Positions 24,774 to 33,650 of a DNA stretch of 64,000 bases are shown one piece after another; position 1 is the stretch's first letter, and every line of letters starts with the position of its first letter. The notes beneath the pieces are model-generated. The model saw only the letters and a program-made list of their open reading frames with translations, was not told the origin of the DNA and did not search any database. Position numbers and translations under genes: made by a program. Source of the DNA: Bradyrhizobium barranii subsp. apii (GTDB lineage Bacteria; Pseudomonadota; Alphaproteobacteria; Rhizobiales; Xanthobacteraceae); assembly GCF_011516635.5 (NCBI RefSeq), contig NZ_CP096255.1, positions 6,942,501-7,006,500 on the forward strand, in the 5' to 3' direction.

Positions 24774-26402
24774 TCATACCTCGAAGGCGGACTTTTCCGG
24801 TGCGGTTGCGGCTGCGCCGCGGTCAAGCAGCAGCTCGATCTTCACCAGGACATGGGCGATGCGATCGAGCAGGTGCTGCACATTGCGTCGTGCCTGCGCC
24901 ATATCCGGCGACCAGACCTCGGTCACGAGCCGGGCGCCGACGCAGAGGCGCAGCACGGCTTGCGGCGCATCGTCCTGCCGCTCCAGCCGGACCGGCTGGC
25001 CGATCAGGCTGCGCTGGACGGCGATCTGCCGGTCCGCCGCGCTGCCGCTGATTTCGTCGTTCATGTCACGCCGCAGCGCCCGATGGACGGCGCCGGTCTC
25101 GGCCATCGAGACCGGCTTGCCGTCGCGCAGCAGCATGAACGGAAAGATCGTGGCGTGCGCGAACTCCTCGTCGTCCCCGGCAGTCTTCTCGGTCGCCGTT
25201 GGAACGGGTTGAAGCGACGGCGACAGCGCGATCATGCTGTCGATGCCGGCGGCAAGCTCGGCCAGCGCCCTGACGCGGAAAGCTCCGGGCACGGCGTAGT
25301 AGCTGCCGATCTCCGCGAGCGCCGCCTCCCAGCGCAGCCATTGTCCGAAATTCGGCCGGCGCTCGAAGCGTGAGCGCAGCGCCGTCCAGGCCATCGGCCA
25401 ATCGCAGCGGCCGGCATAGTCGAAGAAGCCCGGCGCAATCCCCTCAATCCGGTCGAGCGACCGCGAAAACCCCTTCGGCACCAGCAGCGCGCCGCTGAAG
25501 GCAGGGCCGCCGAAGAATTTCGAGCCGGTGATCAGCACCATATAGCCGCGGTCGAGATAGGAGCGTAGCCGGCGGCGGCCGAGCCGCGCCTGACAGGCGT
25601 CGACGACGACCTGAACCTTGCGCGGCCAGCGCCACGCGATCTCGTCGAGACAGGCCACGCTCGGCGCGCGCCAGCCGAGCTTCGAGGAATCCATGATCTG
25701 AAGCAGCACGGGCGCACCTTGCGCGATGGTCGCTTCGATCGCCTCCAGCACCGCGGCATCGGTGTCGGCGCGCATCGCGATCCCCGGCCCGGCCCGAAGC
25801 AGCGGCAACGTCACGCTGGCGCCGGCGAGTCCGGCAACCGCGCCGTCCTTACGCACGGCAAGGCCGCTCGCCGTCATGGAGCTGAAATGGTGACCGCGCG
25901 CGGTCTGGGCCGTGCCGCTACCGGTCTGGTCGGCGCCGACCACGATCGTCACTGGCGGGGCGCCGAGCACTGCACGCGCCAGGAACAGGGCGTGGAGCTG
26001 AGAATCCGTCCCGGACGGCGAGAACACGACGTCGACGCGCGGCGAGAGCTGGAGATGGCCGCGCAACTCCTCGCGCATGCCCTCGCAGCGCGCATCGAAG
26101 GCGATCTCGACCTCGTCGAACAGGCACCTGTGCATCAGTTCTTCCCGCGCCAGCGCGGCGCGGTCATAGGCGAGTTGCGAGATCGTCGATGCCGTCGAGG
26201 AGGCGAAATTCCAGATCTCGGGTTCCGGCGAGGCCGCACAGCCATAGGCATTGACGCGATCCCCAGCGTCGAGCGCCAGCCGCGGATCTCCGCCGGAGAC
26301 GAGCAGCGTGTCCAGTGGCGTGAAGAGATCGCGCAGGCGGTAGCGCGAGCCGCCGTCGAATGTGCGCTCGGGGACTGACAGACCGGATGCGCCGGCACTC
26401 AT
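24774..26402 (-). CDS. fold-type-I PLP-dependent enzyme of unknown reaction
   Basis: A 542-residue protein with a PLP-transferase core: the phosphate-loop-like SPSGTDSQLHALFLARAVLG, an acidic VVDACQARLGRR that should carry the pyridine-ring Asp, and the Schiff-base Lys in VLITGSKFFGGPAFSGALL. The SGSKFFGGP-type motif is close to class V aminotransferase/kynureninase-like enzymes. The protein has an extra C-terminal domain of about 150 residues. I do not recognise a named family. The start at 26402 is 10 bases after the glycosyltransferase-like gene; ATG 26423 would overlap it. Part of the CtrA-linked operon. Confidence 0.75.
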   Translation of the reverse strand: MSAGASGLSVPERTFDGGSRYRLRDLFTPLDTLLVSGGDPRLALDAGDRVNAYGCAASPEPEIWNFASSTASTISQLAYDRAALAREELMHRCLFDEVEIAFDARCEGMREELRGHLQLSPRVDVVFSPSGTDSQLHALFLARAVLGAPPVTIVVGADQTGSGTAQTARGHHFSSMTASGLAVRKDGAVAGLAGASVTLPLLRAGPGIAMRADTDAAVLEAIEATIAQGAPVLLQIMDSSKLGWRAPSVACLDEIAWRWPRKVQVVVDACQARLGRRRLRSYLDRGYMVLITGSKFFGGPAFSGALLVPKGFSRSLDRIEGIAPGFFDYAGRCDWPMAWTALRSRFERRPNFGQWLRWEAALAEIGSYYAVPGAFRVRALAELAAGIDSMIALSPSLQPVPTATEKTAGDDEEFAHATIFPFMLLRDGKPVSMAETGAVHRALRRDMNDEISGSAADRQIAVQRSLIGQPVRLERQDDAPQAVLRLCVGARLVTEVWSPDMAQARRNVQHLLDRIAHVLVKIELLLDRGAAATAPEKSAFEV

Positions 26403-26412
26403 CCCGGAAGGC

Positions 26413-27195
26413 TCACGCCGCATCGGCAGCTGCCGCGGGCGCGGCTGCGAATTGCGAGGCGATGTCACCGTGGAACACCGACGGCCCGACGTGATCCAGC
26501 GAGCTCTCGATGTCGGCCCAGATTTCGCCGCCGATGTCGGTCCAGCGCTTGCAGAAGGCGAAGTCCTCGGAGAGATAGGTGCCGGTCGCCGGATCGATCA
26601 TGCATTCGAACAGCGCGAAGCGGTTCTGGCTCGCCGCCAGCGTGTCGTGCGAATGCTCGCGGAAGAATTGCAGGCCGGCATAGTTGGGGTGGCGGCACAT
26701 CGCCTCCAGCACGTGGCGGCGGATCATCAGGAAGCCGGTGCCGGCGTAGCGCACGCGGGTAAAACCGTTGACCACCACGATGCGGTCGGGATCCTCGATC
26801 TCGAGCACATAATCGAGCGCGGCCGCCGGCACATCCGCGCGGCCGGACTCGATCGCCCGCCTCGCCTTGTCCCAGTTGACCCGCTTGATCGGATAACAGC
26901 CGGCGACGACATCCGCGCCGCATTCGATCAGCCTGAACACCTGCTCGGGCTTGAAGCCGATGTCGGCATCGATGAACAGGAAATGGGTCGCCTTTGGATC
27001 GTCGAGAAACATCGCGGCCAGATTGGCCCGCGCGCGCGTGATCAGCGCATCGCCGTCACGCAGGAGCACCTTGAGCTCGAGATTGGACATGCCGTGCACG
27101 GCGCGCTGGAGCGCGAAGATCGAGCTCGCATAAATGCTCGAGACCTGCCCGCCGAAGCACGGCGTGGCCACCACCAGCTGCATCTTGTCCGACAT
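26413..27195 (-). CDS. GT-A-fold glycosyltransferase-like protein
   Basis: A 260-residue protein without membrane segments. The opening QLVVATPCFGGQVSSIYASS and the motif HFLFIDADIGFKPEQV, with a DxD metal-binding signature, are typical of GT-A glycosyltransferases of the Anp1/GT62-like type, as is RDGDALITRARANLAAMFL. A later YLSEDFAFCKRW carries an acidic pair that could be catalytic, followed by LDHVGPSVFHGD. Donor and acceptor are unknown. It is first in the operon, and a perfect CtrA box is centred about 55 bases upstream, so it is probably co-expressed with the flagellum. Flagellin or glycan modification is inference. Confidence 0.7.
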   Translation of the reverse strand: MSDKMQLVVATPCFGGQVSSIYASSIFALQRAVHGMSNLELKVLLRDGDALITRARANLAAMFLDDPKATHFLFIDADIGFKPEQVFRLIECGADVVAGCYPIKRVNWDKARRAIESGRADVPAAALDYVLEIEDPDRIVVVNGFTRVRYAGTGFLMIRRHVLEAMCRHPNYAGLQFFREHSHDTLAASQNRFALFECMIDPATGTYLSEDFAFCKRWTDIGGEIWADIESSLDHVGPSVFHGDIASQFAAAPAAAADAA

Positions 27196-27244
27196 CGACG
27201 GCCCCGCCCCGCTCAACTCCTCACCAAAAGGTAAAGAGGCATGG

Positions 27245-27259
27245 TTAACGGCGTCTTAA
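27245..27259 (-). promoter_or_regulatory. perfect CtrA box upstream of the unknown four-gene operon
   Basis: The minus strand reads TTAAGACGCCGTTAACCAT, a perfect TTAA-N7-TTAAC with the CCAT extension also seen at fliX and flbT. It lies between the flgL stop (27267) and the glycosyltransferase-like gene start (27195). Confidence 0.75.
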
Positions 27260-27266
27260 TGCGCCG

Positions 27267-29141
27267 TTACAGGAACTTGACGAGCGACAGCTGCGCGAGT
27301 TTCGAGGTAACCTGGTAGGACGCTTGAAGCGCATTCTGGAGCGACAAGAGCTCGCTCGCCACCTGATCCGGCGAGGCCGATTCCGCCTGGTCGATGATGG
27401 ACTGGAGCTGCGCCTTGGCCTGGGTCTGGCGCGTGCCTGCGTCCTTCATCGTGTTCTGGGCCATCGCGAGGTCCGTCTGGATGTCCTCGATGTGCTGCTG
27501 GCCGGGCTGCTTCGTCAGGGACTGCGTCACCCGCAGGCTCAGCGCGGAGACCTGCCCGCCCGCATACTGGCTGGTCGGCGAGGTCGAGAACGTCCCGAAC
27601 ACGGCGATCGCCTGCAATTGCTGGCGGATCGCGTCCTCGTTGGCCTGCGCGCCATATTGCACCGTGACTGAATCATCCACCCGCGCCATCGCCGTGGAGC
27701 GCGGCGAGCCTGGCCCGTCATTGCCGGTGTACCATTTCACGGTATTGGCCGAGCCGTTGACCAGCGTCGTCGCCGAACTCGCCGGTGAAGAACCGACGCG
27801 CAATGGCGGCTGCGTCGCGGTGACCGGCGTCGAGCCGAAACCGAGCGAGTTGAGTGCGCCCGAGTTCGAGGTCGTGATGTTGAGGCTCGCCGCGTCGTCC
27901 GTGTTGATCGTGATCGAGCCGCCATGCACGGTCGAAGGCTTCGACGTCCCCGTGATCTGGTCGATCTTGCTCATCAGCGTCTGGATGCTGTCGCCGACAT
28001 TGAGCTGGTTGCCGGTCGCGCCCGAATTGACGAAGGTCAGCGTGGTGCCGTTCACGGTGATGGTGTCGCCGGCGGCGAAGCCCGGCGAGATCGAATTCGA
28101 GGGGCTGGCGCCGGACAGCGCCGTTGCTCCGCTGATCGGCGCCGGCGGGGCCGCCTGGTTGTTGACGGGCGCACCGATCGCGGAGCTTGCGGTGTTGAAG
28201 AAATTGTCGCCGGCCGTGATCGCGGATGCCGCGACAAGCGAGGTGTTGGCGAGCTTCGTGATCGCGGTGTTCAATGCCGTGTTGAGGTTCGCGGCCGTGT
28301 TGCCGGGAGTCGTCGCGTCAATCGCGAAGCTGCCGATCGGCGTCGGCGTGGCCGAGGACGCGGTCAGGTCGACCTGCCCGGTGGTGCCGTCCGGCAGCGT
28401 GAACTGGACGCTCAGCTTGTCGCCGTCGTTCGGGTTGAGGCCGTTGAGATCGACCGAGAACGACACCGGCGAGCCGCTCGGGCCGGTAACCGTCGCACCC
28501 GTCAGCGTCGAGGACACCGCCGCGATCTTCATTCCGAACGGCGATCCGGCGACGTCCTCGGATACCCGCACCGAGCTCGGCGTCGGCTGCGTCTGCACCA
28601 GCCGTCCCATGCCGTTGGCACCGAGGTCGGCGGCCTGGCGTTCCGCCATGACGGTCTTGAAGCCCGCCTGCGTGGTCGTGCCGTTGATGATGTCGCCGGC
28701 ATTGGCAACCGACTGCGTGTTGAACGCCGTCCCGGAGAACAGATAGCGGTTGCCCGACTGCGTGTTGAGAACGCCGACCATCGAGCCGAACTGCGAAGCG
28801 GCTGTGTTCTGCGCGACGGTCTGTCCGTTGACGTTGAGATCCCGCGCGGTGCTTGCGGAGCCGGTCTGCACCGTGTTGCGGATCGTCGTGAGCGACTGGA
28901 GCGCGGTATTGGCGAGGTTGATGTTCACGTTCACGTTCGTGATCGTGTCGGTATAGGCGGCGATGTTGGAGAGCTGCGAACGCCCGGCGATCGCAAAGCC
29001 CTCGTTGGTGCCCATCCCGGAATAGTTCTGCGACAGCTTGCCGGTTGCGAGCTGCGTCGACAGGTCGGTAAGCTGCTGATTGATGTTGCGGATCTGCGCG
29101 CCGAGGACCGACGAGGAGTAGTTGATGCTGCTGATCGACAT
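27267..29141 (-). CDS. flgL: flagellar hook-filament junction protein FlgL
   Basis: A 624-residue protein with flagellin-like ends: the N-terminus SSVLGAQIRNINQQLTDL, QLATGKLSQNYSGMG, and the C-terminus LQNALQASYQVTSKLAQLSL. FlgL joins the hook (via FlgK) to the filament. It is about twice the length of E. coli FlgL because of a large central insertion of roughly residues 190-500, which includes a beta module at 358-440 shared with the flagellins and FlgE. It follows flgK by 20 bases, third in flgE-flgK-flgL. Confidence 0.92.
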   Translation of the reverse strand: MSISSINYSSSVLGAQIRNINQQLTDLSTQLATGKLSQNYSGMGTNEGFAIAGRSQLSNIAAYTDTITNVNVNINLANTALQSLTTIRNTVQTGSASTARDLNVNGQTVAQNTAASQFGSMVGVLNTQSGNRYLFSGTAFNTQSVANAGDIINGTTTQAGFKTVMAERQAADLGANGMGRLVQTQPTPSSVRVSEDVAGSPFGMKIAAVSSTLTGATVTGPSGSPVSFSVDLNGLNPNDGDKLSVQFTLPDGTTGQVDLTASSATPTPIGSFAIDATTPGNTAANLNTALNTAITKLANTSLVAASAITAGDNFFNTASSAIGAPVNNQAAPPAPISGATALSGASPSNSISPGFAAGDTITVNGTTLTFVNSGATGNQLNVGDSIQTLMSKIDQITGTSKPSTVHGGSITINTDDAASLNITTSNSGALNSLGFGSTPVTATQPPLRVGSSPASSATTLVNGSANTVKWYTGNDGPGSPRSTAMARVDDSVTVQYGAQANEDAIRQQLQAIAVFGTFSTSPTSQYAGGQVSALSLRVTQSLTKQPGQQHIEDIQTDLAMAQNTMKDAGTRQTQAKAQLQSIIDQAESASPDQVASELLSLQNALQASYQVTSKLAQLSLVKFL

Positions 29142-29161
29142 CTTTCAGAACCCTGTACTGG

Positions 29162-31045
29162 TTACACTTGAGCCTGGATCAACGTGTTCATCATGCTCTG
29201 CACCACCGACATGACGTGGGCGTTGGCGGCATAGGCATTCTGAAGCTGGATCAGGTTCGACATCTCCGAGTCCAGATTGACGCTGGAGGTCGAGTCGAAC
29301 TTGGCCTGGAGCGTCGAGACCACGACGCTCTGGCCCTGCTGGAGCTGGGTGGCCTGGGTCGAGGCGTTGGCCTGGACGCTCAGGAACTGCTGGAGGTAGT
29401 TCGAGACGCTGCCGGTGAAGGGCTGGTTCGCCGAGCCGAGGCCGGTCGTCGGCGAATAGGAAAACACCGCATTGGTGAGCTGCGAATAGAGATAGTCCGA
29501 GCGCGTGGTATCGCCGGCGGGCGTCACCGGCGAGGTGTTGTAGACGGACAGCCGCGTGGGATCGCTGACCAGCTGCGTGTTCACGGCGATGCGCCCGGCA
29601 AGGCCGGTCATCTGCGAGCCCGAGGCGGTGATCGCACCGGTGTAGAGCGCCTGCCCGCCGTCGGTGAACACCGCCAGCTGCGGGCTGCCCGAGGTCAGCG
29701 ACGAGATCGTCTTGGTGGTCGAGGCCGAATTGACCTGGGCAAGGCCGGTATTGTCATCGGTCACCCGCAGCGTCGTGGCCGTCGCTGGCGACGGAGCGGC
29801 GGAGAACGTCAGGTGCGAGCCTGAGAGCGCGGTGTTGAGCGCAGCGGCGATCGCATTCATGCCGCCGGAGAAATTGACGCCCACCCGCATCGGGTTGGCA
29901 TTGGTGGCGTTCTGGAGCGGCAGCGCCGCCGGGTCGGTCACGTTGACGAGCGTGATCTGGCGCTGGGTGTTGGTCGCCGTGTCTTTGTAGGTGATGTTGA
30001 CCGTATTGCCCGGCTGCGCACCGGCAAGGTCGAGATCGAATCCGGCCGGCGGGCCCGAGACCGTGCTGCCGGCCGTGGTCTTGTCCGACAGCGCGCTCGA
30101 CATCGTCGCGGCGAGCTGGTCGATCTGGTCCTGCGCCTGCACCAGCGTCTGGTCGCGCAGCTTGAGATCAGCCGCGATCTGGCCGGAGGAGACCACGTTG
30201 TTGGCGACGACGTCGAGCTGCGAGCCGTTCGGCAGCTTGATGTTGAGCGCACCGACGCCCGACTTGGCCGGGTCGGCGTTGTAGAGCGAGGTCGCCGACA
30301 GCGCGCCGGCGGAGGCAAAGGTGAATTGCGAGGCGAGCCCGGCGCCGACGAGCTGGATGCCTGTCGTGGTGTAGATATTGGCCTGGTTCGAACCGTCGGT
30401 GGTGACGCGAACGTCGACATATTTCGACAGCGTGTTGATGGCCTGGTCGCGCTGGTCCATCAGCGTCGCGGCGGACGGGTCGTTTGCCGACAAGCCCTGA
30501 AGCTTGGTGTTGATGTCGGCGACCTGCTGCATCGCCGCGTTGGCCTGCTGTGCCGAGGTGCCGAGATCCTGCTCGACGTTGGAGCGCAGCGACTGGATGC
30601 CGTTGGTGGTGACGTTGAGCTGCTTCGCCAACGCCTGCGCCGCGCCGAGGGCAACCGTCTGCGCCGACGACGAGCCGGCGCTGGTCGACAGCGCCTGCAA
30701 CGCCGTGGTGAATTTGTTCAGCGCGGTTTCGAGCGTGCCGCTGTTGCCGGGCGTGCCGTAGACACTCTGAAGCTGCTTCAGGATGTTGGCCATCTGGTCG
30801 GCGTAACCGCTGCCGCCGGTCTCGGTGCGCAGCTGGTTCTGCACAAAGGTGTCGAGCTCCCGGCTGACGCCGGTCGTCATCGCCGTCGAGCCGAAATCGC
30901 CGGTGGTGACCTCGATCTGGTTCGGCCTCTGGACGACGTAACCCGGCGTCTGCGAGTTGGCGACGTTCGAGGAGACGATCGAGAGCGCGGCCTGGTTGGC
31001 ACGTAGACCGCTCATCGCACTGGCGAGGGCTGAACTCAAACCCAT
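29162..31045 (-). CDS. flgK: flagellar hook-associated protein FlgK
   Basis: A 627-residue hook-filament junction protein. N-terminal MGLSSALASAMSGLRANQAA and SSNVANSQTPGYV are the standard rod/hook/HAP signature, and the C-terminal NLDSEMSNLIQLQNAYAANA is the usual FlgK end. The length is normal to slightly long. It lies 34 bases after flgE and 20 bases before flgL, so the three genes form one operon from the sigma-54 promoter before flgE. Confidence 0.95.
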   Translation of the reverse strand: MGLSSALASAMSGLRANQAALSIVSSNVANSQTPGYVVQRPNQIEVTTGDFGSTAMTTGVSRELDTFVQNQLRTETGGSGYADQMANILKQLQSVYGTPGNSGTLETALNKFTTALQALSTSAGSSSAQTVALGAAQALAKQLNVTTNGIQSLRSNVEQDLGTSAQQANAAMQQVADINTKLQGLSANDPSAATLMDQRDQAINTLSKYVDVRVTTDGSNQANIYTTTGIQLVGAGLASQFTFASAGALSATSLYNADPAKSGVGALNIKLPNGSQLDVVANNVVSSGQIAADLKLRDQTLVQAQDQIDQLAATMSSALSDKTTAGSTVSGPPAGFDLDLAGAQPGNTVNITYKDTATNTQRQITLVNVTDPAALPLQNATNANPMRVGVNFSGGMNAIAAALNTALSGSHLTFSAAPSPATATTLRVTDDNTGLAQVNSASTTKTISSLTSGSPQLAVFTDGGQALYTGAITASGSQMTGLAGRIAVNTQLVSDPTRLSVYNTSPVTPAGDTTRSDYLYSQLTNAVFSYSPTTGLGSANQPFTGSVSNYLQQFLSVQANASTQATQLQQGQSVVVSTLQAKFDSTSSVNLDSEMSNLIQLQNAYAANAHVMSVVQSMMNTLIQAQV

Positions 31046-31079
31046 ATCACTAGCCGCCTTTGGTTACGTCACGCGCCGA

Positions 31080-33359
31080 TCAGCGCAACACGTTCAAGAG
31101 ATCCTGCACCATCGAATTCGCTGTCGTGATCACCTTGGTGTTGGCCGAATAGGCCTGCTGGGTCACGATCAGCTTGGTGAATTCGTCGGCGATGTCGGTG
31201 TTCGAGCCTTCCAGCGACGAGCCGCTGATGCTGCCCGACGCGCCGTCGATCGCTGTGCCCGACTGTTCGGTCGCGGCGTAAGCGCCGCCGTCGAGGGCCT
31301 TGAGGTAATTGGTGCCGTTGAAGTGCGACAGCGTCACCTGGGCGAGGTTGAGGTTCTGGCCGTTGGAGAAGGTGCCGACCACGAGGCCGCTGTTGTTGAC
31401 GGCGACCGAGCGGAGCTGACCGGCGGCGTAGCCGTTCTGCGTGATGGTGTTGATCGTCACCGCGCCGCTGGTGCTGGCATATTGCGTCAGCCCGCCCGAG
31501 GACATGTTGAAGGCGACCGAGCCGAGCGACTGGCCGCCGACGCTGACGTTGTTGATGGTGATGCCCGATCCGCTCGGCGAGGTCAGCGAGCCGTCGCTGG
31601 CAAAGGTGAAGGCCTGCCCGGTGTTGACCCAGCCGACCGTCGTGCCGGTCGCATTCGGATCGGTCTGGTAGAACAAGTTCCAGGTGTCGGAATGGCCGGT
31701 GCCCAGCGAGGCGCTGTCGGTCTTGGCCCAACGCAGCTGCAGGTTCACCGGCGTGCCCGCGGCGTTGTAGGCGGTGACCGCACCGCCGCTGATCGATTCC
31801 TTGGTGAACGTGGCGATGTCGTTGCCGATCACGCCGCCGGTGCCGGCAGTGCCGCCACCGCCGCGGTTCTTGGAGATGGACGACGTGAAGCCGAGCGCGG
31901 CGAAGGCGCTGCTGTTGTTGGGGCTCGTCACCGTCAAGGTGGGATTGGCGATACCGGTATTCAGGGTGATCACGCCGTTGCTGATCGAAGAACCGCTCGC
32001 ACCGCTGAGCGTGTCGATCTGGCTGAGCAGAGTCGCTATGGAGTCGGTGATGTTGATCTGGTTCGGAGGGGTAGCGCCGGAGGCCACGAAGGTGATCGTG
32101 TTGGCAGCTCCCGTGCCGTTGACCTGGATCGTGTTGCCGACCACGAAGGGCGTCGAGAGGACTTCCGCCCCGCCGGGCGTCGCGGTGCCGCCGAGCTGTG
32201 TACCACTCGTAATCGCGGGAGTGGACAGCACGTTACCGCCGCGCGTCACGCTGCTGACGCCGAGCAATCCTGCCGCGGTGCCGCCGATCGTCACGTCGGC
32301 CGTGGTGCTGGTCGTGATCTGGATGTTGCCGCTGGCATTCATAGTCACGCTGGAGGCGGGAACGCCGGCTCCAGACGCGATCGCGCTGAGGACATCCGAC
32401 ATCAGTGCGCTGGTGGGCGACTTCAGACCAATCGTAGTGACGACAGGGGGGCCTGCAGCCGTCGAAACGCCCGAGACGGTGTTGTCGAAGTTGATTGTTT
32501 GGCCGTTGACCGTCAACGACTTGCCGGCGAGGTTGGTGAGCAGGCTGGTGTTGAGATGCGTGGCCAAGCCGGCATCGAGCGGCGTGCTGCCAGTTGCCGC
32601 CGCCGAAGCGTTGTCCTGCAGTGCCACCGAGCCAGTCGCGGTCGTCGCCGTATAGGCCGAGCGCAGATTGCCGGTGGCCGCCGCGCCGGAGACCGTCGCA
32701 TTCGAATAGGGCGGCGGCGGCGTGCCGACGATCAGCGGGTTGGCGGCGAAATCGGACGGGTTCAGGCCGCCGGCCGCCAGCAGCGTGCCGCTCGCCGCAG
32801 TCGAGCTCGCCCCCGTGTTCGGCACGCTCGGCAGGTTCGCGGCGTACTGGATCGCGGTTGTCGCCTGTGCCGGGATGAAGTTGTTCTGGAATTTCAGGAC
32901 GGACGCCACATTGCCGGTCGGGTTGCCGGTCTTGGGGTCGACCGTGACGCCCATCAGGTAGTAGCCGGCGCCATTGACGAGATTGCCGTTGGAATTGAGC
33001 TGGAAGTCGCCGCGGCGGGTGTAGTAGGTGACGCCGCTGAACTGCGGCAAGTTGTCGACGACGTTAGTCGCCTTCTGGATCGAGAAGAAGCCGTCGCCGG
33101 TGATCGCCATGTTGGTCGCGACGGAGGAGGACGAGATCGTACCCTGGGTGGTGATGGTCGCCTTGGCGTTGGCCGTCACACCGCCCGCGACCTGCTTGCT
33201 CGGGACCGAGGCGTCGGGAATGAGATCGACGAAGCTGGTCCCGATGCCCTTGTAACCGGTGGTGGATGAGTTCGCGATGTTGCCGGAAATGTTCTGCAGC
33301 GCGTAGGACTGCGCCTGCAGGCCACCCACCGAGGTGTTCATTGCATCGAAGATACCCAT
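31080..33359 (-). CDS. flgE: flagellar hook protein FlgE
   Basis: A 759-residue hook protein. N-terminal MGIFDAMNTSVGGLQAQSYA and the ISGNIANSSTTGYKG signature, and the C-terminal SNTDIADEFTKLIVTQQAYS, are standard. E. coli FlgE is about 400 residues; here a central insertion of around 320 residues (about 180-500) contains two copies of the beta module seen in the flagellins and FlgL (279-370 and 408-493). The gene is first in flgE-flgK-flgL and is preceded by a sigma-54 promoter. Confidence 0.95.
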   Translation of the reverse strand: MGIFDAMNTSVGGLQAQSYALQNISGNIANSSTTGYKGIGTSFVDLIPDASVPSKQVAGGVTANAKATITTQGTISSSSVATNMAITGDGFFSIQKATNVVDNLPQFSGVTYYTRRGDFQLNSNGNLVNGAGYYLMGVTVDPKTGNPTGNVASVLKFQNNFIPAQATTAIQYAANLPSVPNTGASSTAASGTLLAAGGLNPSDFAANPLIVGTPPPPYSNATVSGAAATGNLRSAYTATTATGSVALQDNASAAATGSTPLDAGLATHLNTSLLTNLAGKSLTVNGQTINFDNTVSGVSTAAGPPVVTTIGLKSPTSALMSDVLSAIASGAGVPASSVTMNASGNIQITTSTTADVTIGGTAAGLLGVSSVTRGGNVLSTPAITSGTQLGGTATPGGAEVLSTPFVVGNTIQVNGTGAANTITFVASGATPPNQINITDSIATLLSQIDTLSGASGSSISNGVITLNTGIANPTLTVTSPNNSSAFAALGFTSSISKNRGGGGTAGTGGVIGNDIATFTKESISGGAVTAYNAAGTPVNLQLRWAKTDSASLGTGHSDTWNLFYQTDPNATGTTVGWVNTGQAFTFASDGSLTSPSGSGITINNVSVGGQSLGSVAFNMSSGGLTQYASTSGAVTINTITQNGYAAGQLRSVAVNNSGLVVGTFSNGQNLNLAQVTLSHFNGTNYLKALDGGAYAATEQSGTAIDGASGSISGSSLEGSNTDIADEFTKLIVTQQAYSANTKVITTANSMVQDLLNVLR

Positions 33360-33422
33360 AACTTTGTCTCCAGATCCGATCTCGGCGGCCGGTCGACCAT
33401 GGCCGCAGTCGGAAGAGACAGT

Positions 33423-33438
33423 CGCAAGGGCTATGCCA
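33423..33438 (-). promoter_or_regulatory. sigma-54 promoter upstream of flgE
   Basis: The minus strand reads TGGCATAGCCCTTGCG, with exact GG-N10-GC spacing and a perfect TTGC -12 element; the -24 core has T for C at one position. It is 64 bases before the flgE ATG. Confidence 0.75.
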
Positions 33439-33486
33439 ATGCGGGTATTCTCAGGAAATCAATGACTTGAATGGGAAGGCCCCGGT

Positions 33487-33537
33487 CCGATGCCCGGGGC
33501 ACAATTGCCGGGCAGGCAACAATTGCCGGGGCATCGG
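33487..33537. repeat. inverted repeat with an internal direct repeat
   Basis: The arms CCGATGCCC (33487-33495) and GGGCATCGG (33529-33537) enclose two copies of CAATTGCCGGG (33502-33512 and 33520-33530). It sits in the spacer between msrB and flgE. It may work as a terminator for msrB, but no T tract is present. Confidence 0.6.
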
Positions 33538-33566
33538 GTCATTCCGGGGCGGCCCGCAGCACCGAA

Positions 33567-33592
33567 CTCAGGTGCGCAATTGCGCACCTGAG
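33567..33592. repeat. 26-bp perfect palindrome between msrB and flgE
   Basis: The halves are CTCAGGTGCGCAA (33567-33579) and TTGCGCACCTGAG (33580-33592) with no spacer. It is 58 bases past the msrB stop. No T tract follows on either strand, so it is either a weak terminator, a protein-binding site or a cruciform-forming element. Confidence 0.8.
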
Positions 33593-33650
33593 AAGCTCGA
33601 GATTCCGGATTCGACGCTCACGCATCGCTCCGGAATGTCTCCAGCGAGAC

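Noticed and set aside
30957..33269. Open frame of 770 codons on the plus strand
   Set aside because: Antisense to flgE and the start of flgK, Arg/Gly-rich, no family resemblance; an artefact of high GC.
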